A stretch of 64,000 bases of DNA. Source: Asinibacterium sp. OR53. Its GTDB lineage: Bacteria > Bacteroidota > Bacteroidia > Chitinophagales > Chitinophagaceae. Shown here piece by piece: positions 17,693 through 27,168 of the stretch (positions are counted from its first letter, which is position 1; every line of letters begins with the position of its first letter). The DNA lies in contig NZ_KI911562.1 in the NCBI RefSeq assembly GCF_000515315.1, positions 2,947,220-3,011,219 on the forward strand, given 5' to 3'. The notes beneath the pieces were generated by a model. The model was not told where the DNA came from. It searched no databases and saw only the letters and a list, made by a program, of their open reading frames with translations. The translations under genes were made by a program, and so were the position numbers.

Positions 17693-18160
17693 TTATTTTA
17701 ATTTGCTGACAATTTCTTGCAAACGGTTATGCGCCATATTGATGCCTTGGGCAAAGGGGAGTTGCAGCATTTGATCTCTCAGCGCAATTGATCTGTAGAC
17801 AACATGCATATTGAGTTTGCTGGTATTGTCTGTAAGCCGTTCAAATTCCAGGCATTCCAGTTGCACATCGAAGGGAGTATTTTCCATTTCAAATGTGCGG
17901 ATGATCTTCTGATTCGGAATAAACGCATGGATAACACCGTTGGCCCGGAACACTACATTTCCTTTAGGATCGGTTGTTTCAAACTGGTAACCGCCGTGTT
18001 TCTTGTTTTCTAATTTCAGCACTTGGGTTCCCATCCATTGTTCAACAATACTGGCATCCTCGTATGCTTTAAACAATAACTCCAGTGGCAAATCGAATTC
18101 CCGGATAATCGTTAATTCTTGTTTGCCGTCTTCGGCGTTGATCTTTGTCTTGCGTTCCAT
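17693..18160 (-). CDS. SRPBCC / AHSA1-like (activator of Hsp90 ATPase homologue) domain protein
   Basis: 155 aa with the START-like ligand-cavity fold: LTIIREFDLPLELLFKAYEDASIVEQWMG, GNVVFRANGVIHAFIPNQKIIRTFEME and a C-terminal helix GINMAHNRLQEIVSKLK. Genes of this class frequently lie directly behind an ArsR-type repressor, as here (5 nt after the regulator's stop), and are its presumed target. The natural ligand is unknown. The gene shares the promoter-operator described at 18493-18538. Confidence 0.9.
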   Translation of the reverse strand: MERKTKINAEDGKQELTIIREFDLPLELLFKAYEDASIVEQWMGTQVLKLENKKHGGYQFETTDPKGNVVFRANGVIHAFIPNQKIIRTFEMENTPFDVQLECLEFERLTDNTSKLNMHVVYRSIALRDQMLQLPFAQGINMAHNRLQEIVSKLK

Positions 18161-18165
18161 ATTGG

Positions 18166-18489
18166 CTATTTTTTTGTTTGGTAGTTTTTCATGATGGATT
18201 CCAGTTTATTAAACCGGTCGTCCCACATTTGGCGGAAAGGTTCTATGAAGTCGGCTATTGCTTTCATTTTTGTTGCATTGATGTGGTAATGGATTTCCCG
18301 GCCGTTTTGCTCTTGTGCCAGCAATTCGCACTCGGTAAGTATTTGTAAGTGTTTTGAAACCGTAGGCCTGGCCGTATCAAAATTCGCTGCGATGGCACCA
18401 GCTGTCATAGACTGTGCAGCAACCAACAATAATATTGCTCTCCTGGTTGGATCCGCTATGGCCTGGAAAACGTCTCTTCGCATGTTCAT
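18166..18489 (-). CDS. ArsR-family winged-helix transcriptional regulator
   Basis: 107 aa: [30 protein letters not shown], recognition helix [18 protein letters not shown], then the wing [23 protein letters not shown]. There is no metal-binding CxC motif in the recognition helix, so it belongs to the non-metal ArsR group usually paired with SRPBCC genes. Two possible starts lie at 18489 and 18483. The first codon lies only ~3 nt from a large dyad overlapping the promoter, which predicts strong autorepression. Confidence 0.93.
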   Translation of the reverse strand: MNMRRDVFQAIADPTRRAILLLVAAQSMTAGAIAANFDTARPTVSKHLQILTECELLAQEQNGREIHYHINATKMKAIADFIEPFRQMWDDRFNKLESIMKNYQTKK

Positions 18490-18492
18490 TGT

Positions 18493-18538
18493 GTAGCTAT
18501 TTGACTACAAATATAAATGTAGTCACTTGGCTACGCAA
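18493..18538 (-). promoter_or_regulatory. arsR promoter with overlapping ArsR-type operator
   Basis: GTAGCTATTTGACTAC (18493-18508) and GTAGTCACTTGGCTAC (18519-18534) are inverted copies matching at 13 of 16 positions; each half also has GTAG...CTAC ends. Between them on the minus strand lies a perfect TATATTTG -7 box (18515-18508), with TTG (18538-18536) 20 nt upstream as the -33 element. The regulator bound here would cover both elements. The transcript would start ~10 nt before the ArsR ATG. Confidence 0.75.
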
Positions 18539-18618
18539 GTAAATTGCATTATTTATTTTATCTTATAATTAATATTATGTTAAGTAAATAATAGCACGAT
18601 TTTCGCGTTAATAAGGAT

Positions 18619-18996
18619 ATGCAAGTAACAAAGTCCTTTATCAGATTAGCCATCCCCCTGCTGCTGGTTATCACTGGCTGCTCCAGGAGAATTACCGAAA
18701 CCGGTATGGCTTCTTATTACGGTGTGAACGATGGATTCAATGGAAGGAAAACAGCCAATGGTGAAATATTCAACACCTATAGATTGACGGCCGCTCATAA
18801 AACACTTCCTTTTGGCACCGTGGTAAAAGTTACCAATCTCTCAAACGGCGAAAGCGTTAAAGTGCGCATCAACGACCGTGGTCCATACATTAAGGGACGG
18901 ATCATTGACCTGAGCGCGAAAGCCGCCGAAAAGATCGACATGACTTCCAAAGGCATTGCCCAGGTAAAACTCAGTTATAAAAAGAAGAAAAAATAA
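18619..18996 (+). CDS. rlpA: RlpA-like septal ring lytic transglycosylase (lipoprotein)
   Basis: 125 aa with a lipoprotein signal ([15 protein letters not shown]) followed by a double-psi beta-barrel: [21 protein letters not shown], the active-site region [17 protein letters not shown], and [18 protein letters not shown]. The DPBB of RlpA cleaves denuded glycan strands at the septum. This short form has no SPOR domain, which is common in Bacteroidota. The C-terminal lysine run overlaps the start of a terminator hairpin. Confidence 0.92.
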   Translation: MQVTKSFIRLAIPLLLVITGCSRRITETGMASYYGVNDGFNGRKTANGEIFNTYRLTAAHKTLPFGTVVKVTNLSNGESVKVRINDRGPYIKGRIIDLSAKAAEKIDMTSKGIAQVKLSYKKKKK

Positions 18997-19020
18997 AGCC
19001 CTCTCCGCAGAGAAGGCTTT
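18995..19020. terminator. Bidirectional hairpin terminator between rlpA and the TPR gene
   Basis: AAAGCC (18995-19000) pairs with GGCTTT (19015-19020), and CTCT with AGAG inside it, around a CCGC loop with a two-A bulge. On the minus strand the stem is followed by a T-rich run (TTTATTTTTTCTT), good for the TPR gene. On the plus strand the tract is weaker (TTTATTTC). It overlaps the rlpA stop codon. Confidence 0.75.
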
Positions 19021-19044
19021 ATTTCAATCAATTATGAACGGTGA

Positions 19045-20418
19045 TTAGAATTTTCCATGCAATGCATCAAACTCTTTGTACTTGGCATCATAAGTATCAT
19101 AAGCTTTCGCATCTTTTCCTCTTACTTTATCACGCTTGTAACCATACAAATTGGCCAGGAAATCTACCGATTTGTTGATCACACTCTTTTCTACAGCACT
19201 TTTGTCTTGCTTGTCTTTCAGAATGTTATATGATTTAGTTAACCATTCTATTGAAGCGTCGATGTTATCGAACAATGGTTTTTCCAGGTCGGCATTCGCT
19301 TTTTTCAGCGGGTCCATCTGCTGTTTCAAAGCAGCTTCGGCAGCAGCTTTTTTCTTGGGATCTTTTTCAACAGGCTTATTGCTGTTCAACTGGCGCATGG
19401 CCCTGATGTTGGCGCTGTATTGGTCGTCGTACTCACCAAAAATGGTATAGTAAATAATTCCTACGTTGAAGGCTGCCAGTGACTGGCTGGGGTTCTCGGC
19501 AAATGCTTTCTTGAAGGCATCTGCTGCTTTCAATGTATAAGCGGCCATCTGTGCACTGTCGAGATGTCCCTTCTCTTTGTTCTTCACATTCACGAAAAGA
19601 TCGCCAAACTGCAGGTATTGCTTTTCAGTCATGGTACCGGCAGCATCGTCTTTATCGTACATGGCTGTTTTCTTTGCCAGGTCGTAGTTCTTGTCAATGA
19701 AGTCCATTTCAAATTCATCCCAGGGCATGTCTTTAGGATATACTTCCTTAGCCAGCGCCAGGTATTTATCGAACTGGGCTTTGTTATTGGTATTAGTATA
19801 GTACACCACCAGGAAGCGGTACACTTCTACATATCCTTCTCCTTTTACTTTGTTATCAGCCAGTTTGCCATAATACTTGGCTGCGCCTTCGAGCTTATTG
19901 GCGTTCTGCAAAGAATAACCGGCATACAACAGCGAAGTAGTGTCGAAAGCGATGCTGCTGTTGGTCCATTTGTTTTTGATGATCTCATCAATATAAGTGA
20001 TGGCTGTTTCGAAATAATTGGCAGCATCATTCCACTTTTTTTCATTGAACAGTTTCACTCCTTTCTGAAATGAAGCACCATATACGTCAAAGAAAAAATC
20101 AGCGCCTTTGCTTTTCGTTACTGCAAATGAAGGATCTGCTGCCATATATTTCTGCATGGCGTCTTTCACATCCTGGTCGATACTGGGGAACTTTTCGCTC
20201 AGCTTGGCATCTTTGTAAAGAGCTGCATAAATTTTGGCTTTCCAATAAAGGACTTCCGGTTTGGTAGCATTTTTGGGGTCGGCCAGCACTTTATCGATTT
20301 CCGTTTTGGCGTCTTCAACCCTGTTCAGTACCATATTGTTCTCTACTTTCTTGAGGTCCTGCGCAGTGGCAAGCTGAACAGAGGCCGCCAACAGGGAAAC
20401 AAACAATAGTTTTTTCAT
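19045..20418 (-). CDS. Secreted TPR-repeat protein
   Basis: 457 aa with a signal peptide (MKKLLFVSLLAASVQLATAQ) and tetratricopeptide-like helical repeats across the whole mature part, e.g. EVLYWKAKIYAAL, SLLYAGYSLQNANKLEGAAKYYGKL and SLAAFNVGIIYYTIFGEYDD. It is probably periplasmic or attached to the outer membrane by interaction, since no barrel or lipobox is seen. Such proteins sit beside gyrA in several Bacteroidota genomes as far as I recall, but no function is known. It begins 34 nt after the gyrA stop and may be read as part of the gyrA transcript. Confidence 0.85.
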   Translation of the reverse strand: MKKLLFVSLLAASVQLATAQDLKKVENNMVLNRVEDAKTEIDKVLADPKNATKPEVLYWKAKIYAALYKDAKLSEKFPSIDQDVKDAMQKYMAADPSFAVTKSKGADFFFDVYGASFQKGVKLFNEKKWNDAANYFETAITYIDEIIKNKWTNSSIAFDTTSLLYAGYSLQNANKLEGAAKYYGKLADNKVKGEGYVEVYRFLVVYYTNTNNKAQFDKYLALAKEVYPKDMPWDEFEMDFIDKNYDLAKKTAMYDKDDAAGTMTEKQYLQFGDLFVNVKNKEKGHLDSAQMAAYTLKAADAFKKAFAENPSQSLAAFNVGIIYYTIFGEYDDQYSANIRAMRQLNSNKPVEKDPKKKAAAEAALKQQMDPLKKANADLEKPLFDNIDASIEWLTKSYNILKDKQDKSAVEKSVINKSVDFLANLYGYKRDKVRGKDAKAYDTYDAKYKEFDALHGKF

Positions 20419-20452
20419 GGTGTTGCTTTGTTGTATTTTTTATTTCTCTTAA

Positions 20453-23014
20453 TTACAAAGGCTGTGCCTGATTTTCAGCATTTTCATCGTCAGCATTGCC
20501 TGCCGACTCATTATCAGGTGTTTCTACTTCTTCCTCCTGGTCTTCTATTTGAGATATCGCTGCAATTTCATCGCCTTCATCTATGCGGATCAGTTTAACA
20601 CCTTGTGTGGCACGTCCCGCTTCCCGGATATCTACGATACCGGTACGGATGGTAATGCCCGATTTGCAAGTGATGATCAGGTCTTCTTTTTCTGTTACGT
20701 AAAGTATACCTACCAGGCTGCCTGTTTTATCGGTAACATTGATGGTCTTCACTCCTTTTCCTCCCCTGTTGGTGATGCGGTATTCATCTACCTGTGTACG
20801 CTTACCAAAACCTTTCTCGCTTACCACCAATATAGTGCGGGTAGTATCTTCTTTATTGATGCAGATCATACCAATCACTTCGTCTTTCTCATCATCCACT
20901 TCTATACCTGCCACACCAATAGCGCCGCGTCCGGTTGCCCTTACTTTTTCTTCAGGGAAACGGATGGCCCTTCCACTCTTCACGGCCAGCATGATCTCTG
21001 AATGTCCGTTGGTCATTTTTGCTTCCAGCAGTTCATCGCCCTCCACAATGGTAATGGCATTAACGCCGGTAGCGCGCGGACGGCTGAAATCTTCGAGTGA
21101 AGTTTTCTTGATCACGCCTTTCTTGGTACACAGCACAATATAATGGCTCTCTACAAATGCTTTGTCATCCAGGTTCTTCACGTCGATGATGGCTTTTACC
21201 TTATCGTCGTTCGGTATCTGTATCAGGTTCTGTATTGCCCTGCCCTTGCTCTGCTTATCTCCTTCCGGTATTTCATACACACGCAGCCAGTAACAACGTC
21301 CTTTTTCGGTGAAGAACATCATGGTATCATGGGTAGATGCTACAAACAAATGTTCTACATAATCTTCTTCGCGGGTTTTGGAACCTACCGCTCCCCTGCC
21401 TCCGCGGCGCTGCTGGCGGTATTCGCTGGCTGAAGTGCGTTTGATATAACCTAAGTGCGAAATAGTAATGACCACATCTTCTTCTTCAATGAGGTCTTCA
21501 ATCCGCATTTCATCAGCGAGGTATTGTATTTCTGTTTTTCTTTCGTCGGCGAATTTGTCTTTTACTTCCTGCAGTTCTGTCTTGATAAGATCATAACGCA
21601 ATCCTTCATTGGCCAGCAGTTCTTTTAGCTTGCCGATCTGTATCATCAACTGATCGAACTCTTCGCGGATCTTGTCGCGCTCCATGCCGGTAAGCCTTTG
21701 CAGCCTCAGTTCCAGTATGGCTTTGGCCTGTATTTCATCCAATCCCCATCCTGCATTGACCAGGTTTTCTTTGGCCGCTTCAGGCGTAGATGAACTGCGT
21801 ATCAGCTGAATCACTTCATCGAGGTGATCGAGTGCAATGAGGTATCCCTGTAAAATATGCGCACGCTCTTCGGCTTTGCGCAATTCATAACGGGTGCGGC
21901 GTATCACTACGTCCATCCTGAATTCGATGAATTCGGCAATGAGGTCTTTCAGGTTCATCACCCGCGGCCTTCCTTTGCTGATGGCCACATTATTGATACC
22001 GAAACTGGTTTGCAGTTCGGTGTATTTATACAATTGGTTGATGATGACCTGTGCCACGGCATCGCGCTTGAGGTCAAGCACAATACGGGTTCCTTCGCGC
22101 ATGTTGCTTTCGTTGTTCACATGCGCTATGCCTTCGATGGTTTTATCGTTCACGAGCTGTCCGATCCTGTCGGTCAGCTTGTCCCGGTTGACGAGATACG
22201 GTACCTGTGTAATCACGATCTGTTCCCGCCCGCTGGCCTTGGTATCTACATGGCATTTACCCCGCAACACCACTCGTCCCCTTCCGGTGATAAGGCCCTC
22301 GCGCACGCCTTCCATGCCATAGATCACGCCGCCCGTAGGAAAGTCAGGAGCTTTTACATAATTCAACAGTTCTTCTACTGCTATCGCCTTGTTGTCGATA
22401 TATGCAATGCAACCATCCACCACTTCACCCAGGTTATGGGGCATCATATTAGTGGCCATACCCACGGCAATACCCGATGAACCGTTTACCAGCAATTGCG
22501 GTATACGGGTAGGTAATACGCTGGGCTCTGAGAGCGAGTCGTCGAAGTTGAGTTGAAAATCTACAGTCTCTTTTTCGATATCATCGAGCATGGCTTCGGC
22601 CACACGCTGCAGCCTCGCTTCGGTATAACGCATGGCAGCAGGCATGTCCCCGTCCTGGTTACCGAAGTTACCCTGGCCGTCTACCAGGGTATAACGCATG
22701 GTCCAGTCCTGCGCCATACGCACCAACGTATCGTAAATGGAAGCATCTCCGTGCGGATGGTATTTACCCATTACTTCCCCCACAATACGGGCTGATTTTT
22801 TATAGGGCTTATTGCTGTGGTTGCCCAGCTCATTCATGGCGTAGAGCACGCGGCGATGAACGGGTTTGAAGCCATCCCGCACATCGGGAAGGGCCCTTCC
22901 TACTATGACCGACATCGAATAATCGATGTAAGCGGTCTTCATTTGCTCCTCTATATTGACCTGTATGATACGATCGTTGTCGTTCGTCTGTTCGGGTAAA
23001 TGGTTTTCTTCCAT
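20453..23014 (-). CDS. gyrA: DNA gyrase subunit A
   Basis: 853 aa, full length. The N-terminal breakage-reunion domain contains VGRALPDVRDGFKPVHRR, the quinolone region KYHPHGDASIYDT (about 85-97) and the catalytic Tyr130 in AAMRYTEARL. The C-terminal six-bladed wheel carries the canonical GyrA box QQRRGGRG, separating it from ParC. The C-terminus is a strongly acidic tail (DQEEEVETPDNESAG). The residue equivalent to E. coli Ser83 is Ala91, the next being Ser92, with Asp95 kept. A minus-strand TATCTTCG sequence ~45 nt upstream is a possible -7 box. Confidence 0.98.
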   Translation of the reverse strand: MEENHLPEQTNDNDRIIQVNIEEQMKTAYIDYSMSVIVGRALPDVRDGFKPVHRRVLYAMNELGNHSNKPYKKSARIVGEVMGKYHPHGDASIYDTLVRMAQDWTMRYTLVDGQGNFGNQDGDMPAAMRYTEARLQRVAEAMLDDIEKETVDFQLNFDDSLSEPSVLPTRIPQLLVNGSSGIAVGMATNMMPHNLGEVVDGCIAYIDNKAIAVEELLNYVKAPDFPTGGVIYGMEGVREGLITGRGRVVLRGKCHVDTKASGREQIVITQVPYLVNRDKLTDRIGQLVNDKTIEGIAHVNNESNMREGTRIVLDLKRDAVAQVIINQLYKYTELQTSFGINNVAISKGRPRVMNLKDLIAEFIEFRMDVVIRRTRYELRKAEERAHILQGYLIALDHLDEVIQLIRSSSTPEAAKENLVNAGWGLDEIQAKAILELRLQRLTGMERDKIREEFDQLMIQIGKLKELLANEGLRYDLIKTELQEVKDKFADERKTEIQYLADEMRIEDLIEEEDVVITISHLGYIKRTSASEYRQQRRGGRGAVGSKTREEDYVEHLFVASTHDTMMFFTEKGRCYWLRVYEIPEGDKQSKGRAIQNLIQIPNDDKVKAIIDVKNLDDKAFVESHYIVLCTKKGVIKKTSLEDFSRPRATGVNAITIVEGDELLEAKMTNGHSEIMLAVKSGRAIRFPEEKVRATGRGAIGVAGIEVDDEKDEVIGMICINKEDTTRTILVVSEKGFGKRTQVDEYRITNRGGKGVKTINVTDKTGSLVGILYVTEKEDLIITCKSGITIRTGIVDIREAGRATQGVKLIRIDEGDEIAAISQIEDQEEEVETPDNESAGNADDENAENQAQPL

Positions 23015-23078
23015 GAATTCGTTCTCGTACTTGATTTTAGCAATTTCAAGAACGGCGAAGATACCTTTTTTGGCCCTT

Positions 23079-23795
23079 TCAGCCCACTTTTTTTACGTCC
23101 GATCCACCGCTTTTTGAACTGGTTACAGCAGCGCTCCCTTTGTAGTACACATCGCTGCCGCCGCTGGCTTCGGCTTTGATTTCTTTGTTCACCGTAACAT
23201 ATACATCACTGCCCCCGCTGGAGTTCACGGTACAGTAATCGCTGGTGAGGTCATACGCATGCACATTGCTGCCCCCGGAGGCATTCAGGTTCAGTTTTCC
23301 CGCCTTACCGGAAACCGATACACCGCTGCCTCCACTGGCTGAAAAAGCCAGTTCGTTCATGGCTACCCTCCCTTTGAAATCGGCGCCGCCAGAAAGTGAT
23401 ACATGCATTGTGGAACCATTCAGCGTGCCATCAACCTGTACATCCGATCCGCCGGAGGCCGATAGCGCATTGATTGTTTTGGCCGATACATAGGCTTTCA
23501 TTTTCCTGCCGCCTCTCCAGTTGATACCAGGGCCTTTCTTTTCGTAATATATTTTCAGCACCCCGTTTTCTACTTCGGTAACGATCCTGTCGCGGTCTTC
23601 GTTGTTCTCGGCACTAACCGCCACGGCCTCGGTATTGCCCTGGCTCAGGTAAAGGTCTATACCCCCGGATATTTCAATGGCATGAAAACCACTTACCTGC
23701 CGGCTAACGGCATTGGCATCTTTTACTGTTTTTTGGCTATAGGCAACCGACAGGACCAATCCCCATAAGGCAATGAGCAGAAAACGTTTTTTCAT
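23079..23795 (-). CDS. DUF2807 (GIN-domain) secreted protein
   Basis: 238 aa with a signal peptide (MKKRFLLIALWGLVLSVAYSQ) followed by a DUF2807 beta-solenoid. FHAIEISGGIDLYLSQG opens the domain, then many repeats of the form ASGGSDV / LSGGADF mark the turns. Such domains are predicted to form right-handed helices facing the periplasm or cell surface; their role is unknown. The C-terminus SKSGGSDVKKVG is short. It is divergent from the next gene with a 69-nt intergenic gap once that gene's start is placed at 23865. Confidence 0.9.
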   Translation of the reverse strand: MKKRFLLIALWGLVLSVAYSQKTVKDANAVSRQVSGFHAIEISGGIDLYLSQGNTEAVAVSAENNEDRDRIVTEVENGVLKIYYEKKGPGINWRGGRKMKAYVSAKTINALSASGGSDVQVDGTLNGSTMHVSLSGGADFKGRVAMNELAFSASGGSGVSVSGKAGKLNLNASGGSNVHAYDLTSDYCTVNSSGGSDVYVTVNKEIKAEASGGSDVYYKGSAAVTSSKSGGSDVKKVG

Positions 23796-23830
23796 AACGG
23801 TGTTTTTTGCCCATACGATCCAATGCCTGT

Positions 23831-23859
23831 TTTGTTACAGCCATTTGTAAATATATTTG
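23831..23859 (+). promoter_or_regulatory. Promoter for the saccharopine-dehydrogenase-like gene
   Basis: TTTG (23831-23834), then 17 nt, then TATATTTG (23852-23859), an exact TAnnTTTG -7 box. Transcription would begin near 23865, which coincides with the ATG chosen for the gene and implies a leaderless or near-leaderless mRNA. It also argues against a start at 23823. Confidence 0.6.
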
Positions 23860-23864
23860 GTGAT

Positions 23865-25175
23865 ATGAATCCAGCCAGGCATATCCTGTTATTAGGCGCC
23901 GGGAAATCGGCCACCGTGCTCATCGATTACCTGAAAGAACAGGTATCGGATCGGAATTGGCAACTTACCGTAGCCGATCATGACCTTGCATTGGCTTCCG
24001 GCAAAGTAGGCATGCACGCGAATGCCCGGGCTGTTCAGCTTGATATCCTAGATCTTACACGGCGCCATGAACTGATCAGTGAGGCCGATGCAGTGATCTC
24101 TATGCTGCCTCCTGCCCTGCACTTGCTGGTGGCAAAGGATTGTCTTGTATTGGGCAAACACTTGCTCACTGCGTCTTATATCGATCCGGAGTTGAAAACA
24201 TTTGAAGAGGATATCCGCAATAAAGGATTATTGTTTCTATGTGAAATGGGACTCGATCCCGGCATCGATCACATGAGCGCCATGCAACTGGTCCACGAGA
24301 TCAGTAATGCCGGTGGTTTTATCAGAAGTTTCAAATCACATTGCGGCGGACTGGTAGCGCCAGAGAGTGACAACAATCCCTGGCATTATAAGATCAGTTG
24401 GAACCCGCGCAATGTTGTATTGTCGGGCAAAGCCGGCGCGATATGGCGTGAAGGAGGTGCCACCAAAGAACGGACTTACCCCAACATGTTCAGCAACTGC
24501 GAAGAAGTTAACATAGATGGTCTGGGTAAATTAGCCTGGTACCCGAACCGCGATTCGCTGGGTTATATTGATACGTATGGATTAAACAATGTGGATACAT
24601 TTCTGCGCACTACTTTACGCTACCCCGATTTTTGTAACGGATGGAATTGGATCGTGCGATTGAAACTGACAGATGAAACCATTGTGTACCCAACCGATCG
24701 TATAACAATTAAAACATTCCTGCAACAACACTTGCAACATCACCAGCTTAATTTTTCCATAGCAACGTTGAACGACCCGGTGGTGCAGGAACAATTCCGT
24801 TTCCTCGGCTTCGATTCCGATGAAACGCTGGATCGCGGCAATTGTACGGCTGCCGATATCATGCAATATTTACTGGAAAAAAAGCTGGCATTGCAACCGC
24901 GGGACAAAGACATGATCGTGATGTTACATGAAATTGAGTATGAACTGAAAGGCAAAACCCATTCTATTAAAAGTTCCCTGGTAGTAAAAGGTGAGAACAG
25001 CTTACATACCGCCATGGCTAAAACTGTAGGATTACCCCTGGGTATGGCAACCATTTTGTTGCTGGAAGGTAAGATACCAGAGAGAGGATTGCATATTCCC
25101 ATCGCTCCTGCTATTTACCAGCCGGTACTGACAGAACTGGCCAAGCGGGGAATCAGTTTCAGTGCTTCTTCTTGA
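23865..25175 (+). CDS. Saccharopine dehydrogenase family protein
   Basis: 436 aa from ATG 23865 (MNPARHILLLGAGKSATVLI). An upstream in-frame ATG at 23823 would place the promoter inside the gene. The N-terminal Rossmann fold has GAGKSA, then DAVISMLPPALHLLVAKDCL. The substrate part contains EMGLDPGIDHMSAMQL and SFKSHCGGLVAPESDNNPW, as in saccharopine dehydrogenase/carboxynorspermidine-type enzymes. It would catalyse an NAD(P)-dependent opine-type step; whether in lysine degradation or polyamine metabolism cannot be told. Its 3' end overlaps the convergent rnr gene by 17 nt. Confidence 0.88.
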   Translation: MNPARHILLLGAGKSATVLIDYLKEQVSDRNWQLTVADHDLALASGKVGMHANARAVQLDILDLTRRHELISEADAVISMLPPALHLLVAKDCLVLGKHLLTASYIDPELKTFEEDIRNKGLLFLCEMGLDPGIDHMSAMQLVHEISNAGGFIRSFKSHCGGLVAPESDNNPWHYKISWNPRNVVLSGKAGAIWREGGATKERTYPNMFSNCEEVNIDGLGKLAWYPNRDSLGYIDTYGLNNVDTFLRTTLRYPDFCNGWNWIVRLKLTDETIVYPTDRITIKTFLQQHLQHHQLNFSIATLNDPVVQEQFRFLGFDSDETLDRGNCTAADIMQYLLEKKLALQPRDKDMIVMLHEIEYELKGKTHSIKSSLVVKGENSLHTAMAKTVGLPLGMATILLLEGKIPERGLHIPIAPAIYQPVLTELAKRGISFSASS

Positions 25176-27168
25176 CTTTTGACTTCTTAATTTTGAGTTT
25201 TTCATCGCCGCCATCGATCACCCACTCATAATCCAACTGTCGCTTTTCTAAATTAGCAGCGATCACTTTGATCCACACTTTATCACCCATCCGGAACTGG
25301 CGGCCGCTCCTTCTGCCTACCAGGCTGTAATCACTTTCTACCAGCCGGAAATCATCGTAGTCTGAAAGACTCACCAGGCTTACAAGGCCTTCGCATTTAT
25401 GTTCGATCGTTTCTACCCAGAAACCAAAACCGGCAACACCACTCACCACACCCTCGAATGTTTCGCCCAGGTAATTGCGCATGTATTCTACCTGTTTGTA
25501 TTTGTTGCCGGCGCGCTCGCATTCCATGGCCGCTCTTTCACGCTCGCTGCTGTGCTTGCATTTCTCTTCCATTTTTTTATCGATGATGGGCTTCTGTTGC
25601 AACACGGATTCCAGCACGCGGTGCACCAACACATCGGGGTAACGGCGTATGGGTGAAGTAAAATGACAGTAGTGTTCAAAGGCCAGTCCATAGTGACCGA
25701 TGTTTTCGGTGGTGTACACCGCTTTGGCCATGGTACGGATACCCAATTGTTCCAGCACATGTTGTTCGGGCTTGCCCTGTACATCGTGCAGCATTTCATT
25801 GAAGCTTTTGGCAATGGTTTCGGGTGAACTGATATTGAACTTATGTCCGTATTTTCTTGCGAAGTCCATAAAGGGCCGCAGCTTCTCTTCATCGGGCTGG
25901 TCGTGCACACGGTAAGGGAAAGGAATAGGCTTTTTGTTCACTTCCAGCTTGGAAACATTTTCCGCCACCGTTCTGTTGGCCAGGAGCATGAACTCTTCTA
26001 TCAACTGGTGCGCTTCCTTGCTTTCTTTCACCACAATACCAATTGGCTTGCCTTTTTCATCGAGCTTGAACCGCACTTCCTGCGAAGAAAAATTGATGGC
26101 GCCTTTGCTGAATCTTTTCTTCCGGAGGCGCTGGGCCATATCATTCAGCAATAATATCTCTTCCAGGTACAACCCTTTTTTATTTTCAATGATCTCCTGC
26201 ACGTCTTCGTAAGTAAAGCGATGATCGGAATGGATCACTGTTTTACCCAGCCAGTATTGTTTGATTTCTCCTTTTGTAGTCATCTGAAAAATGGCAGAGA
26301 AAGTGAATTTGTCCTCATGCGGACGCAACGAACACAATTCATTCGAGATACGCTCCGGCAACATCGGATTCACACGATCGGGCAGGTAAACGGAAGTAGC
26401 GCGCTTGTATGCTTCCGCATCGAGTTCGGTATCGGGGTGTACATAATGACTCACATCGGCAATATGAACGCCTATTTCATAATTCCCGTTTTTGAGTTGG
26501 CGTATCGACAGGGCATCGTCGAAATCCTTGGCATCCACCGGGTCGATGGTGAACGTGAGCACATCGCGACAATCTTTTCTTTTAGCTATCTCTGTCTGTG
26601 CCAGTTGTTCGGGCAATCGTTCCGATTCTTCCAATACATCTTCCGGAAAAAACAAGGGGAAGCCCGCCTGCGCCAGCAATTCTTTCATGGCGGCATCATT
26701 CTCATCTTCCGGATGCATGATACTTACCACTTCACCCACCGGCTTTTTGTCTTCCTTATCCCATTTCACCAATCGCACCACTACCCTGTCTTTGTTTTGG
26801 GCTCCGTTGATTGCTGTGAGAGGTATGAAGAGATCCGGCATGGGCTTGTCGGTATCGGGAATAAAAAAAGCATAATTGGTAGAGAGTTGCAGGTGCCCGA
26901 TGAACTCTGTTTGTTTGCGCTCTACTACTTCCAGTATCCGTCCTTCTTTTTTGCCGGTGCGGGTGTTCTCTTTTACAACTTTTACCCTTACTACATCTCC
27001 ATTCAGGGCTGTATTAAAGTCACCGGGTCGCACTAATACATCCCCGCTGCCATTTTCTACTATCACATAACCCATACCAGACCTCGTTACTTCCAGTCGT
27101 CCTTTGATCTGTTGAACCGATACGGTCTTTGTTCTTTGCTTCTGTTTTGATTTCTTCTTCATATTCAT
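25159..27168 (-). CDS. rnr: Ribonuclease R
   Basis: 669 aa with cold-shock/OB domains at the N-terminus (MGYVIVENGSGDVLVRPGD), the RNB catalytic domain with FTIDPVDAKDFDDALS (metal-binding aspartates), HIADVSHYV and HYCHFTSPIRRYPD, and a C-terminal S1 domain (GETFEGVVSGVAGFGFWVE). The basic ends KKKSKQKQRTK and KIKKSKVKKKH should help bind structured RNA. It degrades structured RNAs 3' to 5'. Its ATG overlaps the lpxK stop (ATGA), so translation is coupled. Confidence 0.96.
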   Translation of the reverse strand: MNMKKKSKQKQRTKTVSVQQIKGRLEVTRSGMGYVIVENGSGDVLVRPGDFNTALNGDVVRVKVVKENTRTGKKEGRILEVVERKQTEFIGHLQLSTNYAFFIPDTDKPMPDLFIPLTAINGAQNKDRVVVRLVKWDKEDKKPVGEVVSIMHPEDENDAAMKELLAQAGFPLFFPEDVLEESERLPEQLAQTEIAKRKDCRDVLTFTIDPVDAKDFDDALSIRQLKNGNYEIGVHIADVSHYVHPDTELDAEAYKRATSVYLPDRVNPMLPERISNELCSLRPHEDKFTFSAIFQMTTKGEIKQYWLGKTVIHSDHRFTYEDVQEIIENKKGLYLEEILLLNDMAQRLRKKRFSKGAINFSSQEVRFKLDEKGKPIGIVVKESKEAHQLIEEFMLLANRTVAENVSKLEVNKKPIPFPYRVHDQPDEEKLRPFMDFARKYGHKFNISSPETIAKSFNEMLHDVQGKPEQHVLEQLGIRTMAKAVYTTENIGHYGLAFEHYCHFTSPIRRYPDVLVHRVLESVLQQKPIIDKKMEEKCKHSSERERAAMECERAGNKYKQVEYMRNYLGETFEGVVSGVAGFGFWVETIEHKCEGLVSLVSLSDYDDFRLVESDYSLVGRRSGRQFRMGDKVWIKVIAANLEKRQLDYEWVIDGGDEKLKIKKSKVKKKH

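Noticed and set aside
26221..27036. 271-residue plus-strand frame opposite rnr
   Set aside because: Antisense shadow; it encodes no recognisable protein and lies wholly within ribonuclease R.
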